This document shows, piece by piece, positions 9,103 to 18,394 of a stretch of 64,000 nucleotides of DNA; the stretch's first letter is position 1, and each line of letters begins with the position of its first letter. The DNA comes from Amycolatopsis nalaikhensis (lineage in GTDB: Bacteria > Actinomycetota > Actinomycetes > Mycobacteriales > Pseudonocardiaceae), in contig NZ_CP127173.1 in NCBI RefSeq assembly GCF_030264295.1, positions 8,253,501 to 8,317,500 on the forward strand, written 5' to 3'. Made by a program: the position numbers and the translations under genes. The notes under the pieces were generated by a model that saw only the letters and a program-made list of their open reading frames with translations, did not search any database and was not told where the DNA came from.

Positions 9103-11179
9103 ACCACTTCCGCACCGCCGCCCTCGACCGGCTCGCGGCGGCCGACCCCGGCCTGGTCCGGCTGCGGCTGGCCGGGTCCGCGGTCCTCGGCATCGTCCTC
9201 GCCGTCGCCGCGCTGCTGCCCGCCCACCTGCCGCTGACCGTCATGCTCGTCGGCGCCATCGCCGCGATGATGACCGCGTTCACCGTGAACGACCCGACCC
9301 CCGGCGCCCAGGCCGTCACCCTCGGCCTGGCGTTCCTCACCGGAGCCGCGTCGATCACCGTCGCCAGCCTCGGCTCCGCGCTGCCGCCGCTGGACAGCGT
9401 CGTGTTCGTGCTGCTGATCTTCGTCGCCGTCTACGCCCAGCGCTTCGGCGCGCGCGGCACCGCGCTCGGCTCGATCGGCTTCTTCCTGTTCTTCTTCCCG
9501 ATGTTCCTGCAGGCCCACCTCAAGCAGGTCCCGCAGCTGCTGCTCGCGCTCGCCGTCGGGGTCCTGGCCAACGCCCTCGTCCGCTTCGTCCTGCTGCGGC
9601 ACAACGCCGAGGCGGAGTTCCTGAGGGTGCGCCGCGCGTTCCGCGCCCGCCTCGGCGCCGTCGTCCGCGCCACCGAGGCCTACCTCGCCGTCAACGGCAG
9701 CGAACGCACCCGCAAGCAGCTGCGCAGCTCGATCAACCGGCTCCACGAATGCGTCCTGCTCATCGAGGACGCCGCTCCCGACGTCGTCGACGCCCGCGCC
9801 GCCGACCGCCTCCGCCGCCGCGCCATCGAGGTCGAGCTCGCCGTGCAGTGGCTGGCCATCACCGTCCAGCGCACCTGCTCCGACGAGCCGTCCCCGAAGT
9901 CCGCGACGACCTCATCGCGCGGCTGGCCCGCTTCCGCGCCCTGATGGAACGCGACCCGCGCGAGCTGCCGCTGATCAGCCAGACCGGCGAGTACAGCCGC
10001 ATGCTCGTCGAAGGCAGCCGCATCGACGAACACGCCGCTCCCGGCGACGGCGTCCGCAAAGCCCTCGCCGAACTGGCGCTGGCCGACGACCGCGCGCAAC
10101 GCGCCGCGACCCCGGAAGCCGCGCCGGAACCGCTCGAGGAAGAAGACGACGAGCCGACCCCGAAGTTCGCCTACGACAACCGCACCCGCAGCGCCATCCA
10201 GGCCGTCGTCGGCGGCGGGCTGGCCGTGCTCGGCGGCGAGCTCGTCTCCCACCAGCGCTGGTACTGGGCCGTGCTCACGGTGTTCGTCGTGTTCATCGGC
10301 GCCTCCAGCGCCGGCGCCACCTTCGTCAAGGGCGTCCGCCGCCTCGGCGGCACCCTGATCGGCATCGTCGGCGGCGTCGTGCTCGCCTTCATGGTCACCG
10401 GCTCCACCCCGGCCACCCTCGCGCTGATCCTGGTCTGCGTCTTCGGCATGGTCTACACCGCCCGCGTCTCCCAGGTGGTGATGGCCTTCTTCATCACCAG
10501 CATGCTCGGCCTGCTCTACAGCCTGCTCGGCACGTTCAGCCTTGAAGTGCTCTGGATCCGCGTCGCCGAGACCGCCGTCGGCGCCGCCGCGGGCATCCTC
10601 GCCGCCGTCGTCATCGTCCCGGTCCGCACCCGCTCGGTCATGCTCGACGACATCACCGCAGTCCTCGACGAGCTCGAAGAGTTCATCGAGCACACCCGCG
10701 GGCTGCTGGCCGGGGAAGAGAACGTCAACATCATCGAGCTGTCCCGCGACCTCGACCGCGCGGTCGAGCAGGTCCGCACCACCATCGAACCGCTGACCCA
10801 CCCGGTCAACCTCCGCAGCGCCCGCCGCGACTACGGCTGGCACGTGCTCACCACGCTCGAAACCATCGCCTTCCGCGCCCGCCACGTCGCCGCCCGCGCC
10901 CAGCCCGGCCAGCTCGCCGGCGCCGACACCGAGCGGCTCGGCCTGTTCACCGGACGGCTGCTGGCCAACATCGACGTCCTCCGCAAGGCGCTCGAAGCGC
11001 CGGGTGGCCCCACACCCGGCACGCTCGTGCGCGACGACGGCACCCCGGTCTCCGACCGCGTCGAGCAGGCCGAGACCCGCGCCGTCCTCTCCAGCCTCAG
11101 CCACCTCGACGAAGCCCTCGTCGCCCTCGGCCGCGTCTTCGGCGTCCAGGCCACCGACCCGCGCGCGGCGGCGAAGTGA
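9099..11179 (+). CDS. FUSC-family membrane protein, reading frame broken by one missing base
   Basis: Two-module membrane protein of the FUSC type (fusaric-acid-resistance / aromatic efflux-like). ATG at 9099 overlaps the GH92 stop. The N-terminal half has clustered membrane segments from residue 20 to 165 (LRLAGSAVLGIVLAVAALLP onward). It reads in frame to VQRTCSDE near 9887, then runs to an early stop at 9944. The family sequence resumes one frame over as VPEVRDDLIARLARF and continues through a second membrane block (YDNRTRSAIQAVVGGGLAVL) to 11179. Restoring one base near 9888 gives about 693 residues, a normal length. No slippery heptamer is evident. Either the gene is broken or the sequence has an error. 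Confidence 0.8.
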
Positions 11180-11209
11180 GCACCGGGGCGGTGCGCCGCC
11201 CCGGTGCTC
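11178..11209. terminator. Bidirectional hairpin terminator
   Basis: Perfect 14-bp arms GAGCACCGGGGCGG / CCGCCCCGGTGCTC with a TGCG loop. It begins inside the FUSC stop codon and lies between two convergent genes, so it can serve both. Confidence 0.75.
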
Positions 11210-11221
11210 AGGGTGCTCCGG

Positions 11222-11851
11222 TCACGGGCAGGCCAGCCACGCGAAGTGGTACACCGTGGTGATGCTGCCGTCGGTCGAGTCCATCGTGACGTAGCTCGTG
11301 GTCTTCTTCGGATCCGACGTCCCGACCGCGGCCCGCAATTCCGTGTTGATGTTCAGATTGCGTTCCTCACCACACGGCTTGAACACGATCGCGCCGACCT
11401 CCGTCGAATCCGTGAAATGCCAGTCGTCCTCGAACGGACCGGTCAGCGGATGCTGCACGTACGCCGTCGGAGAATTGCCCTGGAAATAGTAGTTCGCTCT
11501 TTCCAGGCCGGTCGCACCGCGTTCCAGGTGCGCGAAACCGCGGTAGTCGGCCTGCGCGATTCCGTAAGTGAAGCCCTGCGGCACGTGCACCCGCAGCCCG
11601 ATCTGGCAGTTCTTCCGCGCGTCCAGCGGCCCGGCCCCGATCCCGACCAACGCCGTGTAGGCGCTGTAGGTCACGGTGAACGCGGTGTTGTCCTGCGAAA
11701 CGGCCACCGCCGACGTGTTCGGCGGACAACCCGAGCCGATCGCGTTCACGACGTCGATGACGATTTTGTCGGGCGGCGGAGGAGTGTTCCACGAATGCGG
11801 GGCGACCACAGAGGACAGCGCCATTACGGCAGCAACGACCGCAGACAGCAT
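11222..11851 (-). CDS. DUF4360 family secreted protein
   Basis: Small exported protein of 209 residues resembling the DUF4360 family, which has no assigned function. Start chosen at 11851 because GGAAGG lies six bases upstream and the codon opens a signal peptide (MLSAVVAAVMALSSVVA). The longer ORF reaching 12013 lacks such signals. The mature protein has family-like features: IGSGCPPNTSAVAVSQD, FTVTYSAYTALVG, a RKNCQI segment and a C-terminal YHFAWLACP. Four cysteines could form two disulfides. It is convergent with the FUSC gene and shares the terminator at 11178. Confidence 0.8.
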   Translation of the reverse strand: MLSAVVAAVMALSSVVAPHSWNTPPPPDKIVIDVVNAIGSGCPPNTSAVAVSQDNTAFTVTYSAYTALVGIGAGPLDARKNCQIGLRVHVPQGFTYGIAQADYRGFAHLERGATGLERANYYFQGNSPTAYVQHPLTGPFEDDWHFTDSTEVGAIVFKPCGEERNLNINTELRAAVGTSDPKKTTSYVTMDSTDGSITTVYHFAWLACP

Positions 11852-12095
11852 CGGAATCCTTCCCAATACATTCACATTGGGTAACGGGGGCCGGACCATG
11901 GTAGCGAAAGGATCATGGAAGCAAACCCCGCTGAACGGAGCAACGCGGCGTAACCGTCCCACCGCGCGACATTGCTCACGTTCCGACAAATTCCGAAACC
12001 CGCCATTCCGCACCCGCGCGAAGAATGCGGACGGAAAACGATTTCGCGCCGCCGGTCCCCCCGTTCACCGGCACCGCCACCCCCGCGTTTTCCGG

Positions 12096-12947
12096 TCAGT
12101 CCAGTTCGGCCGTGACCCGCCCCAGCGTCTCGATCCCGCTCACCGGCCACGGCCCGGCCGTGATCACCACCGCGTGGTCGATCCCCCACGCGACGAACTC
12201 CGCGCACCGCCGCGCGAACGACTCCGCGGTCTCCCCCGGCGACAGCCGCGTGCTGATCGTCTTCTCGATCTCCCCGTACGGCCGCCCCACCTCGGCGCAG
12301 TGGCGCGCCAGGACGTCCAGCTTGTGCCGCACCGTCTTGCCGCCGTCCGGGATGTCGAACACGTTGCAGGCGTCGGCGTACCGGGCGACCAGCCGCAGCG
12401 TCTTCCGCTCCCCGGCCCCGCCGATCAGCACCCGCGGCCGCCGCACCGGCAGCGGGTTCCCGACCGGCCGCTCCAGCCGGTAGTGGTTGCCTTCGAACGC
12501 CGAGGTGTCGCCCGCCCACATCCGCAGCGCGAGCCGGATGGTCTCCTCCATCCGCTCGAACCGCTCACCGACGGGCGGGAACGGCAGGCCCATCGCCCGC
12601 GCCTCGCCGTCGTGGTGCCCGGTACCGATCCCGAACCGCGCCCGCCCGCCGGAGAGGACGTCCAGCGTCGTGACCGCCTTGACCAGCAGCGCCGGCGGGC
12701 GGAACGTCACGGCCGAAACCATGGTGCCCAGCCCGATCCGGCTCGTGCGCCCGGCGAGGAACCCGAGCGTCGTGTAGGCCTCGAGCATCGCCGAGTCCGG
12801 CGTGCTGTTCGGGTCGGCCTGCAGCAGGTGGTCGGCCACCCACAGGGTGTCCAGCCCGGCGTCCTCGGCCGCCACCGCGACCGTGGTGAGCTCGTCGGTC
12901 AGCTTGTCCGGCCACGAGAAGTCCGTGACCCCGATGCTCAACCGCAT
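12096..12947 (-). CDS. LLM class F420-dependent oxidoreductase
   Basis: Luciferase-like TIM-barrel oxidoreductase of 283 residues, probably using coenzyme F420. It begins MRLSIGVTDFSWPDKLTDEL and has the family patterns LWVADHLLQ, TLGFLAGRTSRIGLGTMVS and GRARFGIGTGHHDGEARAMG, with a C-terminal VLIGGAGERKTLRLVARYAD. Substrate unknown. It is the last gene of a minus-strand run with the VOC and SnoaL-like genes, 12 bp after the VOC stop, so it is probably under the same MarR control. Confidence 0.88.
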   Translation of the reverse strand: MRLSIGVTDFSWPDKLTDELTTVAVAAEDAGLDTLWVADHLLQADPNSTPDSAMLEAYTTLGFLAGRTSRIGLGTMVSAVTFRPPALLVKAVTTLDVLSGGRARFGIGTGHHDGEARAMGLPFPPVGERFERMEETIRLALRMWAGDTSAFEGNHYRLERPVGNPLPVRRPRVLIGGAGERKTLRLVARYADACNVFDIPDGGKTVRHKLDVLARHCAEVGRPYGEIEKTISTRLSPGETAESFARRCAEFVAWGIDHAVVITAGPWPVSGIETLGRVTAELD

Positions 12948-12959
12948 GACCAGTCCTCC

Positions 12960-13325
12960 CTACGCCCGCGTGAGCAGTTCCAGGTTGTGGCCGTCGGGGT
13001 CTTCGAAGTAGACGCCGCGGCCGCCGTCGAGGTCGTTGACCTCCCCGGCCCGCTGGTGGAACGGGTCCGCCCAGTACGTGATCCCGGCCGCCTGGATGCG
13101 CGCCAACGCCGCGTCGAAGTCGGTCTCGCCGACCAGGAACGCGTAGTGCTGGCTCGTCACCCGCTCGACTCGCAGGTAGTCGAGCGTCACGCCGTTGGCC
13201 AGCTGGATCGGCCGGAACGGCCCGGTGACCGGGCCGACCGCCAGGCCGAGGATCCCGGCCAGGAACTCCGCCGACTTCTCCCGGTCGGTGGCACACACGA
13301 TCGTGTGGTTCAGTTCGACGCTCAT
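12960..13325 (-). CDS. VOC family (glyoxalase/dioxygenase fold) protein
   Basis: Single vicinal-oxygen-chelate domain of 121 residues. It begins MSVELNHTIVCATDREKSAE and ends with the typical GRGVYFEDPDGHNLELLTRA. Metal-ligand candidates are the early histidine of LNHT and the late glutamate of NLELL. Such proteins act as dioxygenases, isomerases or antibiotic-binding resistance proteins; nothing here decides between them. The start overlaps the stop of the upstream gene by four bases (ATGA), so translation is coupled. Confidence 0.85.
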   Translation of the reverse strand: MSVELNHTIVCATDREKSAEFLAGILGLAVGPVTGPFRPIQLANGVTLDYLRVERVTSQHYAFLVGETDFDAALARIQAAGITYWADPFHQRAGEVNDLDGGRGVYFEDPDGHNLELLTRA

Positions 13326-13726
13326 CGCTGCTCCCCGGCCGTCGCGAACGGCGGCGGGCCACCGATCGGGCTGAGGTGGATGCTCGCCAGCCGCCAGCGG
13401 TCCTCGTCGCGGACCAGCACGTGCGTGCCGCGGAACCGGCCGTTCACCGGGTTCCCCCGGTGCCGCGCGACCTGTTCGTGCACGCCGATCGCGACGGCCG
13501 TGCCGCCGAAGTCGGTGACGTCCACATCGGACCAGTCCAGCTTCTCGGTGACCAGGTCGCCGCCGCTGTAGCGGGCGAGCCACTGGTCGCGGTCCAGCAC
13601 GAAGCCCAGCGGTCCGACCAGCCGGAAGCCGTCGGCGGCCAGCCCGGCCAGGGTCTCGGTGTCCCCGCGTTCCTCGGCCGCGGCCCAGACCCGGCCGAAC
13701 TCGCGGACCTGCTCTTCGGTGCTCAT
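13322..13726 (-). CDS. SnoaL-like / DUF4440-type NTF2-fold protein
   Basis: Cone-shaped NTF2-fold protein of 134 residues with the usual N-terminal helix pattern (EEQVREFGRVWAAAEERGD), a TLAGLAADGFRLVGPLG strand region and a C-terminal RDEDRWRLASIHLSPIG. The fold serves polyketide cyclases, isomerases and ligand-binding proteins; the substrate is unknown. First gene of a three-gene minus-strand unit, divergent from marR. The likely operator at 13756-13769 is 30 bp upstream of its start. Confidence 0.8.
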   Translation of the reverse strand: MSTEEQVREFGRVWAAAEERGDTETLAGLAADGFRLVGPLGFVLDRDQWLARYSGGDLVTEKLDWSDVDVTDFGGTAVAIGVHEQVARHRGNPVNGRFRGTHVLVRDEDRWRLASIHLSPIGGPPPFATAGEQR

Positions 13727-13755
13727 CGGGTTCCCCTTCCGTCGATGCCCTCAAC

Positions 13756-13769
13756 GTTAGATGTCTAAC
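13756..13769. promoter_or_regulatory. Candidate MarR operator
   Basis: Inverted repeat GTTAGA-TG-TCTAAC in the 94-bp divergent region between the SnoaL-like gene and marR, in a locally AT-richer stretch. A degraded second copy (TCAAACGCTTAGA) follows at about 13779-13791. The position suits a repressor that controls both directions. Confidence 0.6.
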
Positions 13770-13820
13770 CGTTCGATGTCAAACGCTTAGACCTCTCGGC
13801 ATCTGCGGTACGGTGCACCC

Positions 13821-14270
13821 GTGCCAGCACCCGTCACCGCCCCCATCGGCGTCGTCCTCGCCCGCACCGCCAAAACCGCGGGCCGCGCGTTCGACCAAGC
13901 CCTCGCCGCCGCCGGCGGCTCCCAGCCCGTCTGGCAGATCCTCATCTCCCTCAAGACGCGGCCCGTGGCCAACCAGCGCGAACTCGCCGACGCCGTCGGC
14001 ATCCAAGGCGCGACCCTCACCCACCACCTCAACGGCATGGAAACCGCCGGCCTCGTCACCCGCCGCCGCGACCCCGCCAACCGCCGCGTCCACCTGGTCA
14101 CCCTCACCCCCCAGGGCGACGAACTGTTCCTCCGCCTCGCCTCCGCGGCCATCGCCCACGACGAACGCATGCGAAAAGGCTTCACCGACACGGAGATCGC
14201 CCAGCTCGCCGACTTCCTCCACCGCATGGCGGCGAACGTCACCGAGGACGGCGCCGAGCAGCCGAGCTGA
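13821..14270 (+). CDS. MarR family transcriptional regulator
   Basis: Winged-helix regulator of 149 residues with a GTG start at 13821. The DNA-binding helices read NQRELADAVGIQGATLTHHLNGMETAGLVTRRRDPANRRV, including the conserved wing residues D-x-x-x-R-R (quoted in two parts: NQRELADAVGIQGATLTHHL then NGMETAGLVTRRRDPANRRV). Divergent from the SnoaL/VOC/LLM unit, with a palindrome between, so it probably represses that unit and itself. Ligand unknown. Confidence 0.9.
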   Translation: MPAPVTAPIGVVLARTAKTAGRAFDQALAAAGGSQPVWQILISLKTRPVANQRELADAVGIQGATLTHHLNGMETAGLVTRRRDPANRRVHLVTLTPQGDELFLRLASAAIAHDERMRKGFTDTEIAQLADFLHRMAANVTEDGAEQPS

Positions 14271-14445
14271 GGTCGCCGCACGCGCCTCGGTCCGGCAGCG
14301 CCCGCCCGCCTCCGCGCCACCGCCCAACCACGGCGCGCCCGGCCTGATCGATTCAGCGAGAGTGACTGGACGCACCCGAACAGCGACGCCCGGGAGGGAT
14401 AGGCTCCACTCACTAGCCAAAGTCGTCTCAAGCTGGAGTACCGCA

Positions 14446-15425
14446 ATGACCCAAGCCCCTGTCAACGTGACCGTCACCGGCGCCGCCGGGCAGATCGGCT
14501 ACGCGCTGCTCTTCCGCATCGCGTCCGGTCAGCTCCTTGGCCAGGACGTCCCGGTGAAGCTGCGGCTCCTCGAGATCCCGCAGGCGGTCAAGGCGGCCGA
14601 GGGCACCGCGATGGAGCTCGAAGACGGCGCGTTCCCGCTCCTCGCGGGCACCGACATCTTCGACGACCCCAAGCAGGCCTTCGAAGGCACCAACGTCGCC
14701 CTCCTGGTCGGCGCCCGCCCCCGCAGCAAGGGCATGGAGCGCGGCGACCTCCTCGAGGCCAACGGCGGCATCTTCAAGCCGCAGGGTGAGGCCATCAACG
14801 CCGGCGCCGCCGACGACGTCAAGGTCCTCGTCGTCGGCAACCCCGCCAACACCAACGCCCTCATCGCCCGCTCGCACGCCCCCGACGTTCCCGCCGACCG
14901 CTTCACCGCGATGACCCGCCTCGACCACAACCGCGCCCTCGCCCAGCTCTCCAAGAAGCTCGGCGTCCCGGTCACCGAGATCAAGAAGCTCGCCATCTGG
15001 GGCAACCACTCCGCCACCCAGTACCCCTCGGTCCAGCACGCCGAGGTCGGCGGCAAGGGCGTCGAGGTCGACCAGGCCTGGCTCGAGAGCGACTTCATCC
15101 CGACCGTCGCCAAGCGCGGCGCCGCCATCATCGAAGCCCGCGGCCTCTCCTCCGCCGCCTCGGCCGCCTCCGCCGCCATCGACCACGTCTACACCTGGGT
15201 CAACGGCACCCCGGCCGGTGACTGGACCTCCGCCGCGGTCGTCTCCGACGGCTCCTACGGCGTCCCCGAGGGCCTCATCTCGTCCTTCCCGGTCACCGCC
15301 AAGAACGGCAAGTACGAGATCGTCCAGGGCCTCGAGATCGACGACTTCTCCCGTGCCCGCATCGACGCCTCCGTCGCCGAGTCGTCGAAGAGCGCGACAC
15401 GGTCCAGAAGCTCGGCCTGATCTGA
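14446..15425 (+). CDS. mdh: Malate dehydrogenase, C-terminus frameshifted by one missing base
   Basis: NAD-dependent malate dehydrogenase of the TCA cycle. The N-terminus carries TGAAGQIGYALLFRIASG for NAD binding, then LVGARPRSKGMERGDLLEAN, GNPANTNALIA and the catalytic histidine in WGNHSATQYPSV. Start at 14446 with GGAG seven bases upstream. The literal frame ends at 15420 with an odd tail ESSKSATRSRSSA. Adding one base near 15381 restores the conserved end VEERDTVQKLGLI and a stop at 15423-15425, giving about 326 residues. Since this is a core enzyme, a sequence error is the likely cause. A strong terminator follows. Confidence 0.93.
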
Positions 15426-15443
15426 GACCCACGCGATTTTGTG

Positions 15444-15478
15444 AAGGGGCCGCCGTCCACACCGGACGGCGGCCCCTT
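15444..15478 (+). terminator. Terminator after mdh
   Basis: Perfect 15-bp arms AAGGGGCCGCCGTCC / GGACGGCGGCCCCTT around an ACACC loop, followed by TTC. It starts about 20 bp after the restored mdh stop. Confidence 0.8.
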
Positions 15479-15554
15479 TCGCGTCCGGCGAACACGGCAC
15501 GCTCACAGCGAAACCGCGTCCCCGCCCCGACGTCCCGGCCCTAGCGTCGGGATC

Positions 15555-16151
15555 ATGACCCTTCTCGCCGTACCCGACATGCAGGCACCCACCCAGTCCC
15601 CCGACGACTCGGTCTACCACCAGCTCCTGCGCGACCGCATCGTCTTCCTCGGCACCGAAGTCAACGACGAGGTCGCCAACCGGATCGTCGCCCAGCTCCT
15701 CCTGCTCGCCGCCGACGACCCCGACCGCGACATCACCTTCTACATCAACTCACCCGGCGGCTCCGTCACCGCGGGCATGGCCATCTACGACACGATGCAG
15801 CTCGTCAAACCCGACGTCGCCACCTACGGCCTCGGCTTCGTCGCCTCCATGGGCCAGTTCCTGCTCTCCTCCGGCACCCCAGGGAAGCGCTACCTGCTGC
15901 CCAACACGCGGATCGTCATGCACCAGCCCAGCGCCGGGATCAGCGGCGCCGCCACCGACATCGCCATCCAGGCCGAGGTCTTCGGCAAGATGAAGCGCCG
16001 CATCGCCGAGATCACCGCCCGCCAGACCGGCCAGCCGGTCGAGCGCATCACCGCCGACGCCGACCGCGACCGCTGGTTCGACGCCGACGAAGCCCTCACC
16101 TACGGCTTCGTCGACCACATCGTCACGGGCGCCCAAGCGGCGACGGCCTGA
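15555..16151 (+). CDS. clpP: ATP-dependent Clp protease proteolytic subunit
   Basis: Serine peptidase that forms the ClpP barrel and works with Clp ATPases in cytoplasmic protein turnover. 198 residues from the ATG at 15555. The catalytic serine is in GFVASMGQFLLSSG, the histidine in RIVMHQPSAG and the aspartate in the RDRWFDADEAL region. The N-terminal ITFYINSPGGSVTAGMAIYD segment is typical. It stands alone rather than beside a second clpP or clpX, so it is probably an additional paralogue. It ends at the strong hairpin at 16190. Confidence 0.93.
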   Translation: MTLLAVPDMQAPTQSPDDSVYHQLLRDRIVFLGTEVNDEVANRIVAQLLLLAADDPDRDITFYINSPGGSVTAGMAIYDTMQLVKPDVATYGLGFVASMGQFLLSSGTPGKRYLLPNTRIVMHQPSAGISGAATDIAIQAEVFGKMKRRIAEITARQTGQPVERITADADRDRWFDADEALTYGFVDHIVTGAQAATA

Positions 16152-16189
16152 CCTCTCTGTTCTCCGCTTCTTTTGGTAGCAGAGAACGA

Positions 16190-16223
16190 CTGCGGGGCCA
16201 GTTTTTCGAAACTGGCCCCGCAG
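16190..16223. terminator. Bidirectional hairpin terminator with TTCG loop
   Basis: Perfect 15-bp arms CTGCGGGGCCAGTTT / AAACTGGCCCCGCAG close on a stable TTCG tetraloop. It lies between the convergent clpP and M3 peptidase genes; the T/A part of the stem supplies a short U-tract in both directions. Confidence 0.85.
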
Positions 16224-16248
16224 TATAGGTCGTTATACACTCAGAGAA

Positions 16249-18303
16249 TCAGACTCCGGTGAGCCCGCGCCGGTTCAGCAGCGGCTCGATCTCGGGGTCG
16301 CGGCCGCGGAAGGCCCGGAACGCGTCCATCGGGTCCGTGCTGCCACCCCGGCCCAGGAGCGTGCGGCGGAAGTGGTCGCCGTTCTCGCGGGTCAGTCCCC
16401 CGCTCTCCCGGAACCACTGGACCGTGTCGGCGTCCAGGACCTCGCTCCAGATGTACGAGTAGTACCCGGCGCTGTAGCCACCGCTGAAGATGTGGGCGAA
16501 GTACGTCGTGCGGTAGCGCGGCGGGATCGCCTCGACCGCGACACCGGCCTTCACCAGGGCCTCCGTCTCGAACCGCTGGACGTCCTCCACCCGGTCGTCG
16601 ACGCCGAGGCCGTGCCAGGCCTGGTCGAGCAGGGACGCCGCCAGGTACTCCGTCGTGGAGAACCCTTCGCCGTACTGCTGGGCCGCGAGCAGCTTCTCGA
16701 CCTGCTCCTGCGGCAGCGCCTCGCCCGTCTCGTGGTGCTTGGCGTAGTTGGCCAGCACCTCGGGCCACAGCATCCACATCTCGTTGACCTGCGACGGGTA
16801 TTCGACGAAGTCGCGCGGCACGTTGGTGCCGGAGAACGTCGGGTAGCGCACCGACGAGAGCAGCGCGTGGAGGGCGTGGCCGAACTCGTGGAACGCCGTG
16901 ACGACCTCGTCGAAGGTCAGCAGGGTCGGCTCCCCCGCCGGCGGCTTGGAAACGTTGAGGACGTTCACCACGACCGTCTTGCGGCCGAGCAGCTCCGACT
17001 GGTCGACGAACGTGTTCATCCACGCGCCGCCGCGCTTGGAGTCGCGGGTGTAGAGGTCGAGCAGGTACAGCCCGAGCGGGGTGCCGTCGGCGTCGAAGAC
17101 CTCGAACGTCCGGACCTCCGGGTGGTAGACCGGGAGGTCGTGGCGCTCGGTGATGGTCAGGCCGTAGAGCTTGGTGGCGGCGAAGAAGACGCCGTCGAGG
17201 TAGACGCGGTCGGCCTCGAAGTACGGGCGCAGCGCCTCGGTGTCGACGTCGAAGCGCTCCCGGCGGACCTGCGCCGCGTAGTACGCCCAGTCCGACGGCC
17301 GCAGCGTCGCGCCCGGCACGTCGGCTTCGAGCAGCTTCTGCAGCTCCGCGCCCTCGGTGCGGGCGTTCGCGACCGCCGCCGGCGCCAGCCGCTCCAGCAG
17401 GCCGCGCGCGGCTTCGGCGGTCTTCGCCGTCTCGTCCGCGATCACGTACGCCGCGTGGTTCGGGTAGCCGAGCAGCGCGGCCCGTTCGGCGCGCAGGCGC
17501 ACGATCTCGGCGACGACGGCGTTGTTGTCGAACTCGTTGCCGCGGTTGCCCCGCGCCATCGACGCGGTGTGGATGCGCGCGCGGACGTCGCGGTCGCGCA
17601 ACGTCTCCAGCGGCGACGCCTGGCTGGTCGGCAGGGTCAGGGTGAGCACGTACTTGCCGTCCTCGCCGCGCGCGGACGCCGCCTCGGCCGCCGTGGCGAT
17701 CGCGCCGTCGCCGAAACCGTCGAGCTCGGCGCGGTCGGCGATCACGACCGCGAGGTCGTTGGTGTCCTTGAGCAGGTTCTGCTGGAAGCGGGTCTGCAGC
17801 GTGGACAGCTCGCCGTTCAGCTCGCGCAGGCGGGCCTGCTCGGCCTCGCCCAGCCCGGCACCGGCCCGGCTGAAGTCGGTGTGCCGCCGCTCCAGCAGCC
17901 GCAGCGACTCCTCGTCGAGGCCGAGCTCGTGGCGCCGCACGTGCAGGGCGTCGATGCGGGCGAACAGCTTCGGGTTCAGGTGGATCGCGTCGTGGTGGGC
18001 GGCCAGCTTCGGCGCGAACTCGGCCTGGATGGCTTGGATCTCGTCGGTGCTGTTGGAGCCGGAGAGGTTGTAGAAGACGCTCGCGACGCGGCCCAGCAGC
18101 TCACCGGCGCGCTCGAGCGCCACGATGGTGTTGTCGAACGTCGGCTCGGCGTCCTGCGCCGCGATCTGCTCGATCTCCGCCGCGTGCTCGGCCAGTCCGG
18201 CCTCGAACGCCGGCCGGTAGTGCTCATCGGCGATCCGGTCGAAGGGCGGCAGGGCGTACGGCAACTCGCTGGGCGCGGCGAACGGGTTGTCCGGCGAAAT
18301 CAT
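16249..18303 (-). CDS. M3 family zinc metallopeptidase (oligopeptidase)
   Basis: Cytoplasmic oligopeptidase of the thimet/Dcp (M3) family, 684 residues, which trims short peptides. The zinc site is TAFHEFGHALHAL (HExxH) with the third ligand glutamate in FVEYPSQVNEMW. Downstream the conserved YSAGYYSYIWSEVLDAD and RRTLLGRGGSTDPMDAFR are present. Start set at 18303 (MISPDNPFAAPS), with GAGGAG nine bases upstream; the ORF continues to 18486 but no better start is seen. No signal peptide. Convergent with clpP, so a role in finishing Clp products is plausible but unproven. Confidence 0.94.
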   Translation of the reverse strand: MISPDNPFAAPSELPYALPPFDRIADEHYRPAFEAGLAEHAAEIEQIAAQDAEPTFDNTIVALERAGELLGRVASVFYNLSGSNSTDEIQAIQAEFAPKLAAHHDAIHLNPKLFARIDALHVRRHELGLDEESLRLLERRHTDFSRAGAGLGEAEQARLRELNGELSTLQTRFQQNLLKDTNDLAVVIADRAELDGFGDGAIATAAEAASARGEDGKYVLTLTLPTSQASPLETLRDRDVRARIHTASMARGNRGNEFDNNAVVAEIVRLRAERAALLGYPNHAAYVIADETAKTAEAARGLLERLAPAAVANARTEGAELQKLLEADVPGATLRPSDWAYYAAQVRRERFDVDTEALRPYFEADRVYLDGVFFAATKLYGLTITERHDLPVYHPEVRTFEVFDADGTPLGLYLLDLYTRDSKRGGAWMNTFVDQSELLGRKTVVVNVLNVSKPPAGEPTLLTFDEVVTAFHEFGHALHALLSSVRYPTFSGTNVPRDFVEYPSQVNEMWMLWPEVLANYAKHHETGEALPQEQVEKLLAAQQYGEGFSTTEYLAASLLDQAWHGLGVDDRVEDVQRFETEALVKAGVAVEAIPPRYRTTYFAHIFSGGYSAGYYSYIWSEVLDADTVQWFRESGGLTRENGDHFRRTLLGRGGSTDPMDAFRAFRGRDPEIEPLLNRRGLTGV

Positions 18304-18394
18304 CGGTGCGGGCTCCTCGGGGTGAAACACTCGGTCCCGCCACCCTACGGGGTCCCCCGGCGCGGATGTCAGCGCTTTCCGGAGGTGGCCAACC

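Noticed and set aside
9860..9945. Programmed -1 frameshift in the FUSC gene
   Set aside because: No slippery heptamer or clear downstream pseudoknot; two other genes here have similar single-base indels.
11852..12013. 54-residue N-terminal extension of the DUF4360 protein
   Set aside because: GGAAGG and a signal peptide place the start at 11851.
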